Shown: positions 38,128 through 47,843, numbered from the stretch's first letter. The stretch is 64,000 nucleotides of DNA from Sphingorhabdus sp. Alg231-15 (GCF_900149705.1 NZ_LT703001.1:1-64000); one strand, 5' to 3'. Numbers and translations: made by a program. The notes: generated by a model not told the origin, from the letters alone.

Positions 38128-40512
38128 TTATGCGGTTTCTTCAGTGGGCAAAGACAACCGGCTTCCCGATGCCCCGATTATCGGTAGCTTCCGGATCCGG
38201 TGACCGGTTGCATTGAATATCGCGTTGGTGAGCGCCGGCGCTGCAGGCGGTGTGGCGGGTTCGCCAACGCCGGCAGGGGCACTGTTTGACGGGACAATCT
38301 GTACTTCGAAAGCGCGCGGTGCTTCGCCCATGCGCAATACCCGCCATGACGGGAAATTATCTTGCACAACAGCGCCATTTTTCGCGGTGATTTCGCCAAA
38401 TAGGGCGTTGGAGAGGCCATAAATTGTTCCGCCTTCCATCTGCGCCCGTGTGTGGCGCGGATTTATAACCGTTCCAGCATCGACGGCCAGCCAGACGCCC
38501 GGGATAGTCAACGCTCCTTCCGGGCTGACCGCTACTTCGACCACCGTGGCAATATAGGATAGAAATGATCGATGGACGGCGATGCCCAATCCATGACCCG
38601 AAGGCATGGATCGGCCCCATTTGGCCATTTCCGAAGCGACATTGACGACATTGGAAAGCCGCGCCGTTTCAATCGGATATTCCTCGATTGATGCATCATA
38701 ATTGGGATATGTTGCCCCTTCGTCAGCGGGGTCTATGTTGCGCGCGTTACCGATCAGCTCTAGCAAATAGTCTTTCTGATCCCGGCCAGCAGCATGCGCC
38801 ATTTCTGCGGCAAAGCTCTGCACCGCAAATGCGTGATAGATGTTGGAAACCGATCGCAGCCAGCCGATCCGCAAATGGCCCTTGGCATTGCCGGACTCAA
38901 CCTGCAGGTTCGGCATGTTGAATGGCACATCGGTCGCGCCCAGTCCCATTTCGCCATCGGTCGGAACATCCATTCCCGGCGCGAATGTCGACGCTATTGG
39001 CGGAAAGACCGTGCGATGAAGATAGGATGTGCATTTGCCATCTGCATCCAGTCCGGCTTCCATTCGTTGTGCGCTAACCGAGTGATAATAGCCGTGGCGA
39101 ACCTCGTCTTCGCGGGTCCAGGTCACCTTGACCGGGCGGCCCACTTCCTTGGCGATAATTGCCGCCTCCACCACGAAATCCGGTTTTGACTTGCGACCAA
39201 AAGCGCCGCCCAGCCAGGTCGCGTTTACGGTGATATTTTCCTTGTCGATCTCGAGCAAGTCCGACAGGGTTTGCCGCGTTGCCTGAGGGTCCTGTACGCA
39301 GGCCCAGCATTCAAGCTTGTCACCATCCCAACGAGCCGTGGCGGCTGGTGGCTCCATCGGTGATTGCGATAGGTGCGGCGCATAATATTCCGCCTCCACA
39401 CGGCTGTCGGCGCCGGATAATCCGGCAGCGACGTCTCCACGCTTCCGTCTGACCGTTCCAGACCGTTTGGCCGTTTGGATCATCTGGTCGGCAAATGTCT
39501 CGGAATCATAGCCGGCATTGGGGCCGTCGACCCAATCAATCTCCAGAGCATTGCGCCCCTGAATGGCGGCCCAGGTATCAGATCCAATGACCGCCACGCC
39601 GCCCAGTGCCTTGAACAGGGCAGGTGGGGTTGCATCCGGCAATTTTACGGTTTGCATGACACCCGGAATGGCCAGTGCCTTCTCGTCACGCACCGCTCCT
39701 GTCTTGCCGAACAACTGCGGCGGTCTGGCGATGACGGCGTAGACCATTTCTGGGATATCGACATCAATGCCGAACGTGCCTTCGCCGCGGGTGATCTTGG
39801 GGATGGTGAGAGAGGCGATTTCCTTGTTGATGTAGCGCCAGTCTTTGGGATCTTTGACCGCAATATCTTTTTCTTCGGGAACTTGCAGTTTCGCTGCTAC
39901 CTTTGCCAGATTGCCATAGGATAACGTATCGCTATTCTGGCTGTTGCCAACTTTGCCGAGTGACGCTTCGCATTCGGATGGCTCCATCTTCCAGTAAATT
40001 GCAGCGGCTTGTTCCAACATTTGTTTCATCGCGGCGCCGGCCAGACGCAAACGATGGAAGTTATAACGCACGGATCGCGATCCATCGGTATTCTGATCGC
40101 CATAACGTTCATGGCCAACCGCTTGGACAATCTCGACATTTTCCCAATCGGCGTCCAACTCATCGGCCACGATCTGGGCCATGGAGGTCCAAACCTGCTG
40201 GCCCATTTCGGAGCGATGGCAGGTGATCTTGACCGTGCCATCTTCTTCAATAGCTATCCACAAGGCGGGAGTCGCATCACCGCCCTTCACCTCGGTCAGT
40301 GGGCTGGGTCCAGCAGCGGGCAAATCGAGACTATCAGGATCGATCTTGGGTTCTTCATATCGGGAACAACCGGCAAGTGTAACACCAACCACAAACAGGC
40401 TTGATCCCACTACAAAACCGCGCCGTGTCAAATTGGTGATTTTGGAAGCATCCGGATTGGGTTCCGATTTATTATCTCCACCAGGAATGATCCCAATATC
40501 ATGCAGAAACAT
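38128..40512 (-). CDS. Molybdopterin-binding subunit of a xanthine-dehydrogenase-family enzyme (IorB-like)
   Basis: This 794-residue catalytic subunit has a twin-arginine signal LTRRGFVVGSS followed by a lipobox-like LAGC (Cys at about residue 49), so it is probably exported folded and perhaps lipid-anchored. Molybdopterin-domain motifs are CHRSEMGQQVWTSMAQIVADELD, SPMEPPAATA, GGAFGRKSKPDFVVEAAIIAK and the C-terminal GVGEPATPPAAPALTNAIF. It pairs with the downstream 2Fe-2S subunit. It likely oxidises an aldehyde or N-heterocycle; the substrate is unknown. Confidence 0.88.
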   Translation of the reverse strand: MFLHDIGIIPGGDNKSEPNPDASKITNLTRRGFVVGSSLFVVGVTLAGCSRYEEPKIDPDSLDLPAAGPSPLTEVKGGDATPALWIAIEEDGTVKITCHRSEMGQQVWTSMAQIVADELDADWENVEIVQAVGHERYGDQNTDGSRSVRYNFHRLRLAGAAMKQMLEQAAAIYWKMEPSECEASLGKVGNSQNSDTLSYGNLAKVAAKLQVPEEKDIAVKDPKDWRYINKEIASLTIPKITRGEGTFGIDVDIPEMVYAVIARPPQLFGKTGAVRDEKALAIPGVMQTVKLPDATPPALFKALGGVAVIGSDTWAAIQGRNALEIDWVDGPNAGYDSETFADQMIQTAKRSGTVRRKRGDVAAGLSGADSRVEAEYYAPHLSQSPMEPPAATARWDGDKLECWACVQDPQATRQTLSDLLEIDKENITVNATWLGGAFGRKSKPDFVVEAAIIAKEVGRPVKVTWTREDEVRHGYYHSVSAQRMEAGLDADGKCTSYLHRTVFPPIASTFAPGMDVPTDGEMGLGATDVPFNMPNLQVESGNAKGHLRIGWLRSVSNIYHAFAVQSFAAEMAHAAGRDQKDYLLELIGNARNIDPADEGATYPNYDASIEEYPIETARLSNVVNVASEMAKWGRSMPSGHGLGIAVHRSFLSYIATVVEVAVSPEGALTIPGVWLAVDAGTVINPRHTRAQMEGGTIYGLSNALFGEITAKNGAVVQDNFPSWRVLRMGEAPRAFEVQIVPSNSAPAGVGEPATPPAAPALTNAIFNATGHRIRKLPIIGASGSRLSLPTEETA

Positions 40513-40707
40513 CAATAATCTCCCAATCGCTTGTTTGGCATGATTGCCTCAGTTTTGATCGAGAAGCAATCGAAGGTGACATGGCCCGATAACATATCAC
40601 CATGATTCACAACACAGACTAAATGGCAGCAATGCCCATCGGGAGCTCCGAAGCAATAACATCGCGGGGCAATTGTCAAAGCAGCTAACTTCTGCAATCA
40701 CAGTCGT

Positions 40708-41547
40708 ATGTCGCAAGCCTCCGCAAATTCCTTCACGCATTCCCATATCGTATTGAAGGACGGGACGGTCGCTTTCAGATGTTCGTCGGATAAAGATCTA
40801 TGGCCGTGGTTGGCGCTGCCTGCATTTGATCCGATTGTGGTCCAGACGATAAATTTCTGGACCTCGGTGGAGACCGGCGCGGCGCGCGGCACATTTGATC
40901 CCACGAAATGGTCCGCTCTGACTCAGACCGAATGGACCTGCGGAGAGCCGGGAGCGGGTCATGCAACCCATGGCGTCGCTAGTGTGATGGGCGAAGAGGG
41001 TGCGCCCCGTTTCGGACTGACCTTTTTCGATAGCGATGGCGCGCTGGTCTATAGCATGAGCGGTGTAGGCGTGGTGTTTCAGACCAGAGATTTTGAAGCC
41101 TGGCGGGAGAAAGCAAAGAAGGGGATGGCGGAGCTGCCTGACACCAGTGATTTCCAGTTTGCGCCTGCAAGTGCGGTCGGTGTGGCGACGCAGGGACAGA
41201 GCTTTCTCTCTCCGTTGATCGGCCATGATAATCCCTGCGCGCTGGCTTTGATCACAAAGGAAAGCGGCTTTCCGCCCGTGCACCCCAATCTCAGTGGCTC
41301 CGGTGATCATGTGAATTCCACCCATCTTGCCGACGTCGCACGACAATTTGTCCATCTCTTGACTGGCGCAGAATCGCTGACGGTCAGTGGCGGTGAAATG
41401 CAATTCAAGCGCTATGTCGAACTGGGACACCCGTTTCTTATCGAGCTGGAGCAGCAGGACCGATCGGACAATACGGTCTCGATGGCGATTCAACAGGCAG
41501 ATCGGCTGTGCGCGAATGTGACGCTAAAATATCAAGCTGGGTCATGA
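40708..41547 (+). CDS. Hypothetical protein, possibly hotdog-fold
   Basis: This is a 279-residue soluble protein without a signal peptide. The C-terminal half (HVNSTHLADVARQFVHLL, then GGEMQFKRYVELGHPFLIELE) recalls hotdog-fold acyl-thioester proteins, where an HxN-type segment starts the central helix, but this is weak. The N-terminal part (LWPWLALPAFDPIVVQTINFW) is unfamiliar. It is divergent from the molybdenum hydroxylase across 195 bases. I cannot assign a function. Confidence 0.6.
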   Translation: MSQASANSFTHSHIVLKDGTVAFRCSSDKDLWPWLALPAFDPIVVQTINFWTSVETGAARGTFDPTKWSALTQTEWTCGEPGAGHATHGVASVMGEEGAPRFGLTFFDSDGALVYSMSGVGVVFQTRDFEAWREKAKKGMAELPDTSDFQFAPASAVGVATQGQSFLSPLIGHDNPCALALITKESGFPPVHPNLSGSGDHVNSTHLADVARQFVHLLTGAESLTVSGGEMQFKRYVELGHPFLIELEQQDRSDNTVSMAIQQADRLCANVTLKYQAGS

Positions 41548-41615
41548 TCCGTTAGACCGGCCAGCTTTACTCTTTGGAGATCATGTGCCAGCTTAGCCTG
41601 CTAAAGGAGACGAAG

Positions 41616-42548
41616 ATGATCCAAAAATGGCATATGGCAAAACTCTGCGGCGCGATAAGTGTGGCGGTACTGCTACCAGCAACAGCGCTTGCAACCTTCA
41701 CTGATCCGCGAACGGACAATGAAGAGATCATCGTCACCGGTAATAAGACAACCAAGGCCGCCATTGCCGATATCATCAATATCACTATAGCGCGTCCGGC
41801 GGGTGGGCGCTTTGTCGGTCAGCATGCGCGCCTGACAGCACCAGTTTGCCCGAAGATCGTAGGGCTTTCCGACGAAAATAAGCGTCAGGTTGAAAAACGG
41901 ATGCGCGGTGTCGCGCTGGCTGCCGAACTGAAGCTGGCGGGTGAGATGTGTGAACCCAACATACTGGTGATGGTTGTAGAAAACGGCGAGGATGCAATTT
42001 CCTCGTTACGCCAAAAGCGACCGCGATTGTTTGGGAATATGACGAAATATGAGAGAGCCCGTCTCGCCGAAAGCGACGGACCTGCATATGCTTGGAAACG
42101 CATCCAAACTGGGTCTGCTGAGACCGGAGCGTTGCAAAACTCGGATCAAACAACAAAAATCACTTCGAATACTGAGGTGCCAGTCATGTATTCGCAGGTC
42201 AATTCCAAGGTGAAGCGCACCATCCGCATGAACGTTACCCACAGTTTTCTGTTGCTCGAAAAGGAGAAGCTGAAAGATCTCACTACGGTGCAGATTGCAG
42301 ACTACGCGGCCATGCGGACGCTCCTGGACACGCGTGATGGTGCAAACAAAAAAATTCCGGTCAATTCAATCTTGACACTATTTGACCAGCCGGATGATGA
42401 CGATCTGGCGCCGCAATCGGTGAGCGAGATGGATCTGATGCTGTTAAGTTCACTCTACCACACCATCAGCGATGTCTCAGCATCCGCTCAAACATCGGCA
42501 ATGGCAAGCCGCATTGCGTCAGAAATCAGCGGCAAGGTGAAGGACTAG
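41616..42548 (+). CDS. Exported hypothetical protein
   Basis: This 310-residue protein starts at ATG 41616, with AAGGAGACGAAG just upstream as a strong ribosome site; the longer frame from 41574 is not needed. The signal peptide is MAKLCGAISVAVLLPATALA. A TDNEEIIVTG segment follows, then RPAGGRFVGQHARLTAPVCP, ELKLAGEMCEPNILVMVVEN and a helical C-terminus. The paired cysteines may form disulfides. Similar exported proteins are, to my knowledge, common and unnamed in sphingomonads. No function can be assigned. Confidence 0.7.
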   Translation: MIQKWHMAKLCGAISVAVLLPATALATFTDPRTDNEEIIVTGNKTTKAAIADIINITIARPAGGRFVGQHARLTAPVCPKIVGLSDENKRQVEKRMRGVALAAELKLAGEMCEPNILVMVVENGEDAISSLRQKRPRLFGNMTKYERARLAESDGPAYAWKRIQTGSAETGALQNSDQTTKITSNTEVPVMYSQVNSKVKRTIRMNVTHSFLLLEKEKLKDLTTVQIADYAAMRTLLDTRDGANKKIPVNSILTLFDQPDDDDLAPQSVSEMDLMLLSSLYHTISDVSASAQTSAMASRIASEISGKVKD

Positions 42549-42568
42549 AATAAACGCGGCCCAGTCTT

Positions 42569-43810
42569 CTAGTCCGCCAATTCCACCTGCCGGACATCAT
42601 AGCCTTCTTCATTGAGGTCAGCGATCAGGCCATCCAGTTGTGCTTTGTCCTTCGCTTCACACTCAATATCTGTGATCAAACCTTTTGCCGGCAAATTGGT
42701 GAACACCCGTTGATGGTAGACTTCGATAATATTGACTTCATGCTCGGCAAACTGCTTCACGACATTATAAAGTGCGCCTGGCTGATCGCGCAGATGCAGT
42801 CTGAGACGGGCGAGGCGACCGGACCGTGCCAGATCACGCAGAAGCACATTGGCCAATAGCCGCGTGTCGATATTGCCGCCACATAGGACTAGCCCGACTT
42901 TTTCTCCGGCAAATTTATCCTTGTTACCGAGCAGAGCCGCGAGACCAGCAGCGCCGGCACCTTCAACGACAGTTTTCTCTATTTGAAGCAACAGGCTAAC
43001 CGCGCCTTCAAGCTGTGCTTCGCCAACCAGCAGAATCTCGTCGACATATTGCTGGATGATCGCTGCGGTAAACTCGGACGGGTTACGCACCGCAATACCT
43101 TCGGCCAAAGTGTCACCGCCAGGCGTAACATCCTTGCCATTGAGCTTGCCATACATGCTCGGATAAAGTGCGGCTTGCACGCCGGTCATTTTGATGTCCG
43201 GCTTCATCGCATGCGCCGCCGTTGCCATACCGGAGAATAGACCACCGCCGCCAATGGGTATGATCAGGCGATTGAGATCCGGCACAGCTTCGAGCATCTC
43301 GATCGCGACCGTACCTTGCCCGGCCGCCACATGCGGATCGTCAAACGCGTGGATATAGGTGAGGCCCCGCTGGCTAGCGAGTTCCATGGCGTGCGAATAG
43401 GCTTCATCATAATTGCCGCCTGCCATGACAATCTCCGCCCCATGACCGCGTGTCTGCTCTACTTTTACCATCGGAGTTGTGGTCGGCATTACGATGGTCG
43501 CGGGAATGTTCAGATTTCTCGCATTATAAGCAAGGCCCTGTGCATGGTTGCCAGCCGAGGCCGCGATCACGCCGGCAGACCGTTTGTCTTCATCCATCAA
43601 CAGCAACGCGTTTAGCGCACCGCGCTCTTTATAGGCCGCAGTAAACTGAAGGTTTTCGAACTTTAGGAAAACTTCCGCACCCGCCATCTCGGACAAGGTA
43701 ATACTCTTCAATGTCGGCGTTTGCACAACGCGGTCGCGAATGCGGGCGTGTGCAGCACGGACATCGGCATAGGTGAAGGATGGAAGCGAGCTGGTATCTT
43801 GGTCTGTCAT
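42569..43810 (-). CDS. ilvA: Threonine ammonia-lyase
   Basis: This 413-residue PLP enzyme deaminates threonine to 2-oxobutyrate. The PLP lysine is Lys61 in FTAAYKERGAL; SAGNHAQG and the phosphate-binding GGGGLFSG are present. A C-terminal ACT domain (LRLHLRDQPGALYNVVKQF, VNIIEVYHQR) suggests allosteric control. It has the single-ACT, about 400-residue form, which fits either biosynthetic or catabolic (TdcB-like) enzymes; I keep ilvA with some reserve. Confidence 0.88.
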   Translation of the reverse strand: MTDQDTSSLPSFTYADVRAAHARIRDRVVQTPTLKSITLSEMAGAEVFLKFENLQFTAAYKERGALNALLLMDEDKRSAGVIAASAGNHAQGLAYNARNLNIPATIVMPTTTPMVKVEQTRGHGAEIVMAGGNYDEAYSHAMELASQRGLTYIHAFDDPHVAAGQGTVAIEMLEAVPDLNRLIIPIGGGGLFSGMATAAHAMKPDIKMTGVQAALYPSMYGKLNGKDVTPGGDTLAEGIAVRNPSEFTAAIIQQYVDEILLVGEAQLEGAVSLLLQIEKTVVEGAGAAGLAALLGNKDKFAGEKVGLVLCGGNIDTRLLANVLLRDLARSGRLARLRLHLRDQPGALYNVVKQFAEHEVNIIEVYHQRVFTNLPAKGLITDIECEAKDKAQLDGLIADLNEEGYDVRQVELAD

Positions 43811-43870
43811 AATGCCAGAGGCCCTAACCCATCTGGTCTTTCAGGGAAACAATGATTATGCGAGTAAGCT

Positions 43871-44746
43871 ATGGCAAAAATTGCATTTATCGGAATTGGC
43901 GTAATGGGTGGGCCTATCGCGGCGCATCTCGCCCGGGCTGGGCATGATCTGACAGTCTATAATCGGACCAGATCAAAAGCTGAGAATTGGGTGTCTGAAC
44001 ATGGCGGAACATTTGCACCTAGTCCTGCAGAGGCGGCCAAAGACGCGCAAATTGTTATCACCTGTGTCGGCAATGATGATGACTTGAGTGCGGTGACAAT
44101 GGGCCGCGATGGTGCTTTTGGAGCGATGCAGAGCGGGAGTCTTTTCATCGATCATACAACCGTGTCGGCCCAGATTGCGCGGCAATTGTCGGTGGAGGCG
44201 CAGGCGCGCGGTATCCATGTCGTCGATGCGCCGGTATCGGGCGGACAGGCCGGTGCCGAAAATGGCAAGCTGTCGATCATGTGTGGCGGTAGCAAGGAGG
44301 CCTTTGCCGCTGCAGAGATCATCATGGATGTCTATGCTGCACGTATTGTGCATGTTGGCGGACCCGGGGCAGGGCAAACGACAAAGATGTGCAATCAGAT
44401 TGCAATTGCAGGAGTATTGGAAGGATTGTCTGAAGCCCTGCGCTTTGCGCAGGCCAGTCGATTGGACCTTGATAGAGTCTACGAATCGATTTCCGGAGGG
44501 GCAGCGCAAAGCTGGCAAATGGATAATCGCTGGGCCACCATGGCAAAGGATGAGTTTGATTTCGGTTTTGCGGTGGACTGGATGCGCAAGGATCTGGGGT
44601 TGGCGCTCGAAGAAGCACGGACCAATGGATCAACCTTGCCGGTAGCCGCTCTGGTCGATCAGTTTTACGCAGAAGTGCAAGCAGCCGGGGGCGGCCGCAA
44701 TGACACCAGCTCGCTGGTGTCGCGATTGCCCAAGAGCAAAACATAG
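43871..44746 (+). CDS. 3-Hydroxyisobutyrate dehydrogenase-family oxidoreductase
   Basis: This 291-residue beta-hydroxy-acid dehydrogenase has the NAD(P) motif IAFIGIGVMGGPIAAHLARAG, the substrate-binding VVDAPVSGGQAGAENGKLSIMCGG, the catalytic lysine in GAGQTTKMCNQIAI, and KDLGLALEEA. The family includes 3-hydroxyisobutyrate, tartronate semialdehyde and glyoxylate reductases; the context does not decide between them. Confidence 0.87.
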   Translation: MAKIAFIGIGVMGGPIAAHLARAGHDLTVYNRTRSKAENWVSEHGGTFAPSPAEAAKDAQIVITCVGNDDDLSAVTMGRDGAFGAMQSGSLFIDHTTVSAQIARQLSVEAQARGIHVVDAPVSGGQAGAENGKLSIMCGGSKEAFAAAEIIMDVYAARIVHVGGPGAGQTTKMCNQIAIAGVLEGLSEALRFAQASRLDLDRVYESISGGAAQSWQMDNRWATMAKDEFDFGFAVDWMRKDLGLALEEARTNGSTLPVAALVDQFYAEVQAAGGGRNDTSSLVSRLPKSKT

Positions 44747-44791
44747 GGCGCTTTGCGGAAGTCTGAAGTAAAGAGAGTTTAGGGGATAGTG

Positions 44792-46459
44792 ATGCGTATT
44801 TTTTCAACGATGAAAGCGGCGATGGTTCTTGGGGCGGCATTGCTGTTTGTCGAGATGCCCGCCGCCGCTGATAGCCTGATTGAGAATGTCAACGGCATGA
44901 CCCTTAATGATGGGGGCAAGCTTGTCCGCTTCACCGCCATGGTTATTGATGATGAAGGTCGGGTAAAGAAGCTTCTGGATCGCAAAGACAAGCGGCCAGA
45001 AGGTGTCGAATTCCAATTTGATGGTAAAGGCAAGACGCTGATACCCGGGTTCGTTGATGCACATGGTCACGTTATGGGATTGGGTTTCTCTGCACTAACC
45101 CTGGATCTATCCGGGACAAAGTCGCTCGCTGAAGCGCAAGCGGCACTAAGCGCATATGCTGCAAAATATCCCAATCGCCCATGGATTATCGGCGGCGGAT
45201 GGAATCAGGAAATCTGGGGGCTCGGTCGTTTTCCGACTGCGGCTGAACTGGATGCGGTTATCCCTGACCGCCCGGTATATCTGGAGCGGGTTGATGGTCA
45301 TGCTGCGTGGGTCAATAGCGTTGCAATGAAAACCGCAGGTATCACTGCTGCAACAAAGGCTCCATCAGGCGGAGCAATTGAGAAGAGCGGTGGCAAACCG
45401 AGCGGCATCTTTGTCGACAAGGCGCAAGGTCTGTTTGCCAAGGCAATTCCAGCACCACGCCCGGTAGAAAATGATCTTGCACTGATGAAAGCGCAGGAAA
45501 TATTGTTGTCGCAAGGCGTGACGACCATAGCCGACATGGGAACGTCCATTGAACAATGGCAGAGCTTTCGTCGGGCCGGCGATAAGGGACAGTTGAAAGT
45601 CCGGATCATTTCCTATGCCGGTGAAATAGATAATATGATTGCCATTGGTGGACCCGGGCCTTCGCCATGGCTCTATGATGATCGCCTCAAGCTGGCTGGT
45701 GTGAAGCTTTACATTGATGGGGCATTGGGATCACGCGGTGCGCTTTTGAAAGAGCCCTATGCCGATAGGCCAGGTGAGAAGGGGCTGGCTCTGCTGACTT
45801 CTGCACAACTGAAGAACAAGATGAGCCGAGCGGCGATGGATGGTTTTCAAACCGCGGTTCATGCGATCGGTGATAAGGCCAATGACGAGATTCTATCCGC
45901 TGTGGAAGAACTGCAATATACGTTCAAGGGCGATCGGCGCTGGCGGATAGAGCATGCGCAAATTGTTGATCCAGCAGACTTGCCCAGAATTGCGCAGACG
46001 GGAACGATTGCATCAATGCAGCCGGTCCATCAGACATCAGATCGCCTGATGGCTGAAGCAAGGCTGGGTCCTGATCGTCTGGATGGTGCTTATGCATGGA
46101 AGTCGATACTCGAATCGGGCGCGAAATTGGCCTTTGGAACGGATGTTCCCGTCGAATCGTCCAATCCTTTCGCCGGATTGGCCGCGGCTGTAACGCGAGA
46201 AGATGCGAATGGAGAACCATTTGGTGGTTGGCTCCCCGGCGAACGTCTGACCCGTGAGGAGGCGTGGCAGGCTTATACCATAGGTGCCGCTTATGCCTCC
46301 TTTGCCGAGGACAGAATTGGCAGTCTGACAAAGGGAAAACGGGCGGATTTCTTGATCATTGATGCTGATATCATGCTTGCATCACCGCAAGCGCTTCGCG
46401 AACTCATTGTGGAGCAGACATGGATTGCCGGACGACCGGTCTATGTAAAGGCGGATTGA
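44792..46459 (+). CDS. Exported amidohydrolase (YtcJ-like)
   Basis: This is a 555-residue metal-dependent amidohydrolase of the YtcJ/exoenzyme regulatory type. The signal peptide is AMVLGAALLFVEMPAAADS. Motifs are the metal-binding VDAHGHVMGLG, YIDGALGSRGALL, HAIGDKANDEIL, RIEHAQIVDPAD and the terminal Asp in FGTDVPVESSNPF. The C-terminus has GSLTKGKRADFLIID. ATG 44792 is preceded by GTG 44789 and GGGGA. Its start sequence matches that of the M20 gene at 11778. It is probably periplasmic, with unknown amide or ester substrate. Confidence 0.88.
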   Translation: MRIFSTMKAAMVLGAALLFVEMPAAADSLIENVNGMTLNDGGKLVRFTAMVIDDEGRVKKLLDRKDKRPEGVEFQFDGKGKTLIPGFVDAHGHVMGLGFSALTLDLSGTKSLAEAQAALSAYAAKYPNRPWIIGGGWNQEIWGLGRFPTAAELDAVIPDRPVYLERVDGHAAWVNSVAMKTAGITAATKAPSGGAIEKSGGKPSGIFVDKAQGLFAKAIPAPRPVENDLALMKAQEILLSQGVTTIADMGTSIEQWQSFRRAGDKGQLKVRIISYAGEIDNMIAIGGPGPSPWLYDDRLKLAGVKLYIDGALGSRGALLKEPYADRPGEKGLALLTSAQLKNKMSRAAMDGFQTAVHAIGDKANDEILSAVEELQYTFKGDRRWRIEHAQIVDPADLPRIAQTGTIASMQPVHQTSDRLMAEARLGPDRLDGAYAWKSILESGAKLAFGTDVPVESSNPFAGLAAAVTREDANGEPFGGWLPGERLTREEAWQAYTIGAAYASFAEDRIGSLTKGKRADFLIIDADIMLASPQALRELIVEQTWIAGRPVYVKAD

Positions 46460-46606
46460 TGACCGTCTGAATATCTTGCGGCCAAAACAGTTAGTCGAGA
46501 TTTACCGTTTAATACTTGCGTTTAGCGCTCGTCAAACGTATTGAATTGACAATAGCGGATGCAACCATAAAGAGTCGCGCGGCGTTATTGCCCTGTCAGG
46601 GGGGTA

Positions 46607-46622
46607 AAGCTAATTTTAGCTT
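46607..46622. promoter_or_regulatory. Perfect inverted repeat upstream of the small membrane protein gene
   Basis: AAGCTAA, spacer TT, TTAGCTT lies 40 bases before the ATG at 46662, in a 202-base intergenic region. It could be an operator or a promoter-proximal stem. The rest of that region has one GAGTC (46572-46576) and no gene. Confidence 0.35.
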
Positions 46623-46661
46623 GTTCCTTGATATCGATTAATATTCTGATTGGAGTATATA

Positions 46662-46904
46662 ATGAAGTTCAACAAGTTGGCCGCCTCCGTAGCAGCCGTT
46701 TCCCTCATGACTGCCCCTGCAATGGCGCAAGCCGTTCAGAGCACAGCTCCAGTTGCAGATCGCATTGGCGCGACAGTCGATACAGAAGCTGAGAAGCTCG
46801 AAGGCAGCACCGGTATCATCATCGGTGTATTGGCTGCAGCAGCAGTTATCGCTGGTATTATCATCATTGCTGATGATGACGATGACGAGCCTACAAGCCC
46901 TTGA
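46662..46904 (+). CDS. Small exported/membrane protein with Asp-rich tail
   Basis: This 80-residue protein starts at ATG 46662, with GGAG 6 bases upstream. A signal peptide (LAASVAAVSLMTAPAMAQA) is followed by a short polar stretch, one hydrophobic helix (GIIIGVLAAAAVIAGIIIIA) and an acidic tail DDDDDEPTSP. It is monocistronic, with its own palindrome in front and a strong terminator behind, suggesting abundant expression. I recognise no family. Confidence 0.7.
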   Translation: MKFNKLAASVAAVSLMTAPAMAQAVQSTAPVADRIGATVDTEAEKLEGSTGIIIGVLAAAAVIAGIIIIADDDDDEPTSP

Positions 46905-46928
46905 GGTTTGAAGAGATATTAAAAAGAG

Positions 46929-46955
46929 CGGGGCGTTTATCGTCCCGTTTTTTTT
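46929..46955 (+). terminator. Rho-independent terminator
   Basis: The seven-pair stem CGGGGCG (46929-46935), loop TTTAT, CGTCCCG (46941-46947) is followed by eight T. It is one of the clearest terminators in the window and ends the small membrane protein gene. Confidence 0.9.
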
Positions 46956-47084
46956 GCCTGAACAAATGATTTGTGATGAAAATCGTAGCACTTTTACATC
47001 GTGGTAAATTGACTTTTCATTACTGCTGACAAGAGGCATATTGCGTTTACTGATTCTTAGTTATCAAATATAAGGCGTTCATCT

Positions 47085-47843
47085 GTGACTGCACCGGTCC
47101 GTTTTCCAAGATTTTTTGTGACAAATCCAAGTCCGTGCCCTTATTTGCCAGGTAAGAGCGAGCGAAAGGTTTTCACGGAACTAAGCGGTCCGCATACGGA
47201 TGAACTGAATGATGCACTGGGGCGCATAGGGTTTCGTCGCAGTCAAAATGTGGCCTATCGGCCAAGTTGCCTCGACTGCAAAGCCTGCGTGTCGGTCCGC
47301 GTTATGGTCGACGAATTCAAGCCCAATGCCACCCAGCGCAAATTGTTGCGGCGCAATCAGGACCTAGTCGTCGAAGCTTGCGAGCCTTGGGCGACAGAGG
47401 AGCAGTTTTCATTGCTGCAGAAATATCTCTCCAAACGGCATCCCGGCGGCGGTATGACCGAGATGGACGAGATGGACTATTCCGACATGATCGAGCAATC
47501 GCCGGTCAAGAGCTATGTGGTTGAATATCGTGAACCGTCTGTCAACGGTGTTAAGGGCCGCTTGGTTGGTGCATGTTTAACCGACCAGCAAGGTGACGGT
47601 CTGTCGATGATTTACAGTTTTTTTGATGCCGATCACCCCAATCGGGCCGGTCTTGGCAATTTCATCATTATGGATCACATCCTGCGCGCGCGCAAAGCCG
47701 GATTGCCTTATGTCTATCTCGGCTATTGGGTCAATGGATCGAGCAGGATGGAATATAAAATCCGTTTTCAGCCGCTCGAACAATTGGGGCCAGAAGGATG
47801 GCGGCGATTTGATCCGAAAGTTGATCTGAAAACGCCGGAGTAA
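47085..47843 (+). CDS. bpt: Aspartate/glutamate leucyltransferase (Bpt)
   Basis: This 252-residue aminoacyl-tRNA-protein transferase of the ATE/Bpt family tags N-terminal Asp/Glu for N-end-rule degradation. Signatures are [63 protein letters not shown] and [18 protein letters not shown], with cysteine pairs in the N-terminal domain. The start is GTG 47085. A hairpin terminator follows. Confidence 0.93.
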   Translation: MTAPVRFPRFFVTNPSPCPYLPGKSERKVFTELSGPHTDELNDALGRIGFRRSQNVAYRPSCLDCKACVSVRVMVDEFKPNATQRKLLRRNQDLVVEACEPWATEEQFSLLQKYLSKRHPGGGMTEMDEMDYSDMIEQSPVKSYVVEYREPSVNGVKGRLVGACLTDQQGDGLSMIYSFFDADHPNRAGLGNFIIMDHILRARKAGLPYVYLGYWVNGSSRMEYKIRFQPLEQLGPEGWRRFDPKVDLKTPE

